Below, piece by piece: positions 60,001-64,000 of a stretch of 64,000 bases of DNA. The stretch's first letter is position 1; each line of letters opens with the position of its first letter. This DNA is from Amblyomma americanum. Lineage: Eukaryota > Arthropoda > Arachnida > Ixodida > Ixodidae. Where the stretch lies: contig NC_135502.1 in NCBI RefSeq assembly GCF_052857255.1, forward strand, positions 150,473,311-150,537,310, given 5' to 3'. The position numbers were made by a program, and so were the translations under genes. The notes below the pieces were generated by a model. The model searched no databases. It saw nothing but the letters and a program-made list of their open reading frames with translations, and was not told where the DNA came from.

Positions 60001-63000
60001 AGAAGCATAACACATTAAAAAAAAATTAACGTTCCCCTATGCACCTTGGTTTCGGTGACTGTTGGCTCCCTTCATAAATTTGTCAAACGGGCCCCTCATT
60101 TCCTTTAACTTGTCTGCTAATAGCTTAACGACGGTCTAGGTTCTGGCAGTCTTGATGCCATAGGTAGCATAAGAGGGCTCTCGCACAGTTTCCGCCCTCG
60201 CCGTTAGATGACGTTCTACGTCATGCTCGCGGAATCAGGACGTGCTACGTCCGCCGCTATGGTCGACGGTGGCGCTAGTGAACACTCTCAAGGCTCGCTT
60301 ACACCCAGTAAACATAAATACCCAAGAGAGCAGCAGATTGGACAGCCGTCGCCGTAGCTCAGTTGGTAAGAGCACCGGACGCGATATTCGGAGGTCGTGG
60401 GTTGGGATCCCACCGGCGGCATGTTTGTTTTTTCTGCTGCTTTATAAGTAATTTTCGTTAGGCGATTTATTAATCTAAGTATTATTATCCCCCTGAGAAG
60501 CATAACGCATTAAAAAAAATTAACGTTCCCCTATGCACCTTGGTTTCGGTGACTGTTGGCTCCCTTCATAAATTTGTCAAACGGGCCCCTCATTTCCTTT
60601 AACTTGTCTGCTAATAGCTTAACGACGGTCTAGGTTCTGGCAGTCTTGATGCCATAGGTAGCATAAGAGGGCTCTCGCACAGTTTCCGCCCTCGCCGTTA
60701 GATGACGTTCTACGTCATGCTCGCGGAATTACAGGACGTGCTACGTCCGCCGCTATGGTCGAGGGTGGCGCTGGTGAACACTCTCAAGGCTCGCTTACAC
60801 CCAGTAAACATAAATACACAAGAGAGCAGCAGATTGGACAGCCGTCGCAGCAGCTCAGTTGGTAAGAGCACCGGACGCGATATTCGGAGGTCGTGGGTTC
60901 GGATCCCACCGGCGGCATGGTTGTTTTTTCTGCTGCTTTATAAGTAATTTTCGTTAAGCGATTTATTAATCTAAGTATTATTATCCCCCTGAGAAGCATA
61001 ACACATTAAAAAAAATTAACGTTCCCCTATGCACCTTGGTTTCGGTGACTGTTGGCTCCCTTCATAAATTTGTCAAACGGGCCCCTCATTTCCTTTAACT
61101 TGTCTGCTAATAGCTTAACGAGGGTCTAGGTTCTGGCAGTCTTGATGCCATAGGTAGCATAAGAGGGCTCTCGCACAGTTTCCGCCCTCGCCGTTAGATG
61201 ACGTTCTACGTCACGCTCGCGGTATTACAGGACGTGCTACGTCCGCCGCTATGGTCGAGGGTGGCGCTGGTGAACACTCTCAAGGCTCGCTTACACCCAG
61301 TAAACATAAATACCCAAGAGAGCAGCAGATTGGACAGCCGTCGCCGTAGCTCAGTTGGTAAGAGCACCGGACGCGATATTCGGAGGTCGTGGGTTCGGAT
61401 ACCACCGGCGGCATGGTTGTTTTTTCTGCTGCTTTATAAGTAATTTTCTTTAAGCGATTTATTAACCTAAGTATTATTATCCCCCTGAGAAGCATAACAC
61501 ATTAAAAAAAAATTAACGTTCCCCTATGCACCTTGGTTTCGGTGACTGTTGGCTCCCTTCATAAATTTGTCAAACGGGCCCCTCATTTCCTTTAACTTGT
61601 CTGCTAATAGCTTAACGACGGTCTAGGTTCTGGCAGTCTTGATGCCATAGGTAGCATAAGAGGGCTCTCGCACAGTTTCCGCCCTCGCCGTTAGATGACG
61701 TTCTACGTCATGCTCGCGGAATTACAGGACGTGCTACGTCCGCCGCTATGGTCGAGGGTGGCGCTGGTGAACACTCTCAAGGCTCGGTTACACCCAGTAA
61801 ACATAAATACCCAAGAGAGCAGCAGATTGGACAGCCGTCGCCGTAGCTCAGTTGGTAAGAGCACCGGACGCGATATTCGGAGGTCGTGGGCTCGGATCCC
61901 ATTGGCGGCATGGTTGTTTTTTCTGCTGCTTTGTAAGTAACTTTCTTTAAGCGATTTATTAATCTAAGTATTGTTATCCCCCTGAGAAGCATAACACATT
62001 AAAAAAAAAATAACGTTCCCCTATGCACCTTGGTTTCGGTGACTGTTGGCTCCCTACATAAATTTGTCAAACGGGCCCCTCAATTCCTTTAACTTGTCTG
62101 CTAATAGCTTAACGAGGGTCTAGGTTCTGGCAGTCTTGATGCCATAGGTAGCATAAGAGGGCTCTCGCACAGTTTCCGCCCTCGCCGTTAGATGACGTTC
62201 TACGTCACGCTCGCGGTATTACAGGACGTGCTACGTCCGCCGCTATGGTCGAGGGTGGCGCTGGTGAACACTCTCAAGGCTCGCTTACCCCAGTAAACAT
62301 AAATACCCAAGAGAGCAGCAGATTGGACAGCCGTCGCCGTAGCTCAGTTGGTAAGAGCACCGGACGCGATATTCGGAGGTCGTGGGTTCGGATACCACCG
62401 CCGGCATGGTTGTTTTTTCTGCTGCTTTATAAGTAATTTTCTTTAAGCGATTTATTAACCTAAGTATTATTATCCCCCTGAGAAGCATAACACATTAAAA
62501 AAAAATTAACGTTCCCCTATGCACCTTGGTTTCGGTGACTGTTGGCTCCCTTCATAAATTTGTCAAACGGACCCCTCATTTCCTTTAACTTGTCTGCTAA
62601 TAGCTTAACGACGGTCTAGGTTCTGGCAGTCTTGATGCCATAGGTAGCATAAGAGGGCTCTCGCACAGTTTCCGCCCTCGCCGTTAGATGACGTTCTACG
62701 TCATGCTCGCGGAATTACAGGACGTGCTACGTCCGCCGCTATGGTCGAGGGTGGCGCTGGTGAACACTCTCAAGGCTCGCTTACACCCAGTAAACATAAA
62801 TACCCAAGAGAGCAGCAGATTGGACAGCCGTCGCAGCAGCTCAGTTGGTAAGAGCACCGGACGCGATATTCGGAGGTCGTGGGTTCGGATCCCACCGGCG
62901 GCATGGTTGTTTTTTCTGCTGCTTTATAAGTAATTTTCGTTAAGCGATTTATTAATCTAAGTATTATTATCCCCCTGAGAAGCATAACACATTAAAAAAA

Positions 63001-63962
63001 AATTAACGTTCCCCTATGCACCTTGGTTTCGGTGACTGTTGGCTCCCTTCATAAATTTGTCAAACGGGCCCCTCATTTCCTTTAACTTGTCTGCTAATAG
63101 CTTAACTAGGGTCTAGGTTCTGGCAGTCTTGATGCCATAGGTAGCATAAGAGGGCTCTCGCACAGTTTCCGCCCTCGCCGTTAGATGACGTTCTACGTCA
63201 CGCTCGCGGTATTACAGGACGTGCTACGTCCGCCGCTATGGTCGAGGGTGGCGCTGGTGAACACTCTCAAGGCTCGCTTACACCCAGTAAACATAAATAC
63301 CCAAGAGAGCAGCAGATTGGACAGCCGTCGCCGTAGCTGAGTTGGTAAGAGCACCGGACGCGATATTCGGAGGTCGTGGGTTCGGATACCACCGGCGGCA
63401 TGGTTGTTTTTTCTGCTGCTTTATAAGTAATTTTCTTTAAGCGATTTATTAACCTAAGTATTATTATCCCCCTGAGAAGCATAACACATTAAAAAAAAAT
63501 TAACGTTCCCCTATGCACCTTGGTTTCGGTGACTGTTGGCTCCCTTCATAAATTTGTCAAACGGGCCCCTCATTTCCTTTAACTTGTCTGCTAATAGCTT
63601 AACGACGGTCTAGGTTCTGGCAGTCTTGATGCCATAGGTAGCATAAGAGGGCTCTCGCACAGTTTCTGCCCTCGCCGTTAGATGACGTTCTACGTCATGC
63701 TCGCGGAATTACAGGACGTGCTACGTCCGCCGCTATGGTCGAGGGTGGCGCTGGTGAACACTCTCAAGGCTCGCTTACACCCAGTAAACATAAATACACA
63801 AGAGAGCAGCAGATTGGACAGCCGTCGCAGCAGCTCAGTTGGTAAGAGCACCGGACGCGATATTCGGAGGTCGTGGGTTCGGATCCCACCGGCGGCATGG
63901 TTGTTTTTTCTGCTGCTTTATAAGTAATTTTCGTTAAGCGATTTATTAATCTAAGTATTATT
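57011..63962 (+). repeat. Array segment, copies 116-129, rich in C and V units
   Basis: Heads start at 57369, 57865, 58362, 58859, 59356, 59853, 60348, 60844, 61340, 61837, 62333, 62830, 63327 and 63824. Classes are C V A L N C' A C V A V C V C. Class C has GTCGCAGCAGCTC, which mispairs the acceptor stem and removes the first T of the A box. It is seen only here. C' (unit 121) has GTCGCAGTAGC without the 2-nt deletion of class B, plus CGGATCACACC. The last four units alternate V and C. Unit 126 begins like B1 or Z (CTACATAAA, CTCAATTCC) but ends as V. Confidence 0.84.
57369..57442 (+). pseudogene. Class C tRNA-like head (copy 116 as example)
   Basis: GTCGCAGCAGCTC combines the class B acceptor mismatch with loss of the U8 equivalent, and the A box becomes CAGCTCAGTTGG. 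It is seen in heads at 57369, 60844, 62830 and 63824. It probably arose from a class B head by one further T-to-C change. Confidence 0.6.
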
Positions 63963-64000
63963 ATCCCCCTGAGAAGCATAACACATTAAAAAAAAATTAA
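63963..64000 (+). repeat. Start of copy 130, cut by the window end
   Basis: The last 38 bases repeat the ATCCCCCTGAGAAGC start and the A-tract of the unit, so the array continues beyond the window. Confidence 0.95.

Larger units (their letters stand above)
1..64000 (+). repeat. Tandem satellite array of 129 SINE-containing units (about 496 bp)
   Basis: Every part of the window belongs to one repeat family in a single orientation. Successive tRNA-like heads lie 489-498 bp apart (mean 495.8). Counting a unit from the ATCCCCCTGAGAAGC phase, the order is: A-tract, SINE tail, unrecognised GC-richer segment with two dyads, TATA-like CATAAATA, tRNA-like head, T6 run, AT-rich body. Copies differ by scattered substitutions and 1-4 nt indels that define recurring classes. 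The array starts and stops at the window limits, so its full length is unknown. Resemblance of the head and tail to ixodid-tick SINEs is from memory and unverified. No inverted copy, inserted element or unique spacer was seen. Confidence 0.98.

Noticed and set aside
1..64000. CRISPR array
   Set aside because: The period is 496 bp, the entire unit is conserved, and there are no short repeats separated by unique spacers.
1..64000. Prokaryotic tRNA operon or tRNA array
   Set aside because: All heads are the same type, lack encoded CCA and U33, sit 420 bp apart in noncoding DNA, and are joined to a SINE-like body and A-tract.
1..64000. Ribosomal DNA or 5S rDNA tandem repeat
   Set aside because: The unit length would suit 5S arrays, but the internal promoter is the tRNA type (A and B boxes) and no 5S-like sequence was recognised.
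1..64000. Transposase, reverse transcriptase or viral coding remnants
   Set aside because: No frame longer than about 97 codons exists on either strand and none shows a catalytic motif.

Overview
The whole window is one uninterrupted head-to-tail tandem array. I count 129 complete copies of a unit of about 496 bp, plus the first 38 bases of a 130th. All copies are on the + strand and in the same phase. The array enters and leaves the window mid-array, so neither edge is visible, and no unique DNA, no protein gene and no gap lies between copies. Adjacent copies are 489-498 bp apart and the mean over 128 intervals is 495.8 bp.

Each unit has two halves. The first, about 250 bp, looks like a tRNA-derived SINE. 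It has a 74-nt tRNA-like head with RNA polymerase III A and B boxes, a T6 run 6 nt after the head, an AT-rich body, an A-tract of about 7-11 A, and a C-rich tail ending near GGGCCCCTCATTTCC. The second half, about 245 bp, is a GC-richer segment I do not recognise; it carries two short dyads (TGACGT-tct-ACGTCA and GGACGT-gct-ACGTCC) and a TATA-like CATAAATA about 30 bp before the tRNA-like head. The array is therefore best described as a satellite built from a SINE-containing unit. From memory, head and tail resemble the tRNA-derived SINEs common in ixodid ticks (Ruka-type), so I infer an animal genome, probably a tick or another chelicerate. This was not tested by a search.

The copies fall into recurring classes defined by linked substitutions. 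I name them V, A, B0, B1, B2, F, Q, Z, K, S, N, L, H, G, C and w, where w is a generic copy. From about 13.4 to 53 kb they are arranged in higher-order repeats: a 12-unit block of about 5,937 bp repeated twice (16.9-28.7 kb), a 5-unit block (28.6-33.2 kb), a 6-unit block of 2,975 bp (31.2-37.2 kb), a 10-unit block of about 4,959 bp (34.2-44.1 kb), and 8- and 9-unit blocks (40.6-53.5 kb). An H-G-B2 triplet is the commonest module. The first 13 kb and last 10 kb have a less regular class order. Chimeric copies near 38.85 kb and 49.8 kb mark an unequal crossover and a short conversion tract.

The recurring open frames of about 60-97 codons on both strands are translations of the repeat and are not annotated as genes. 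The tRNA-like heads are probably not working tRNAs: the anticodon loop has G where U33 is expected, and the nominal CGA (serine) anticodon does not fit a short variable loop. They could still bind TFIIIC and be transcribed by polymerase III.
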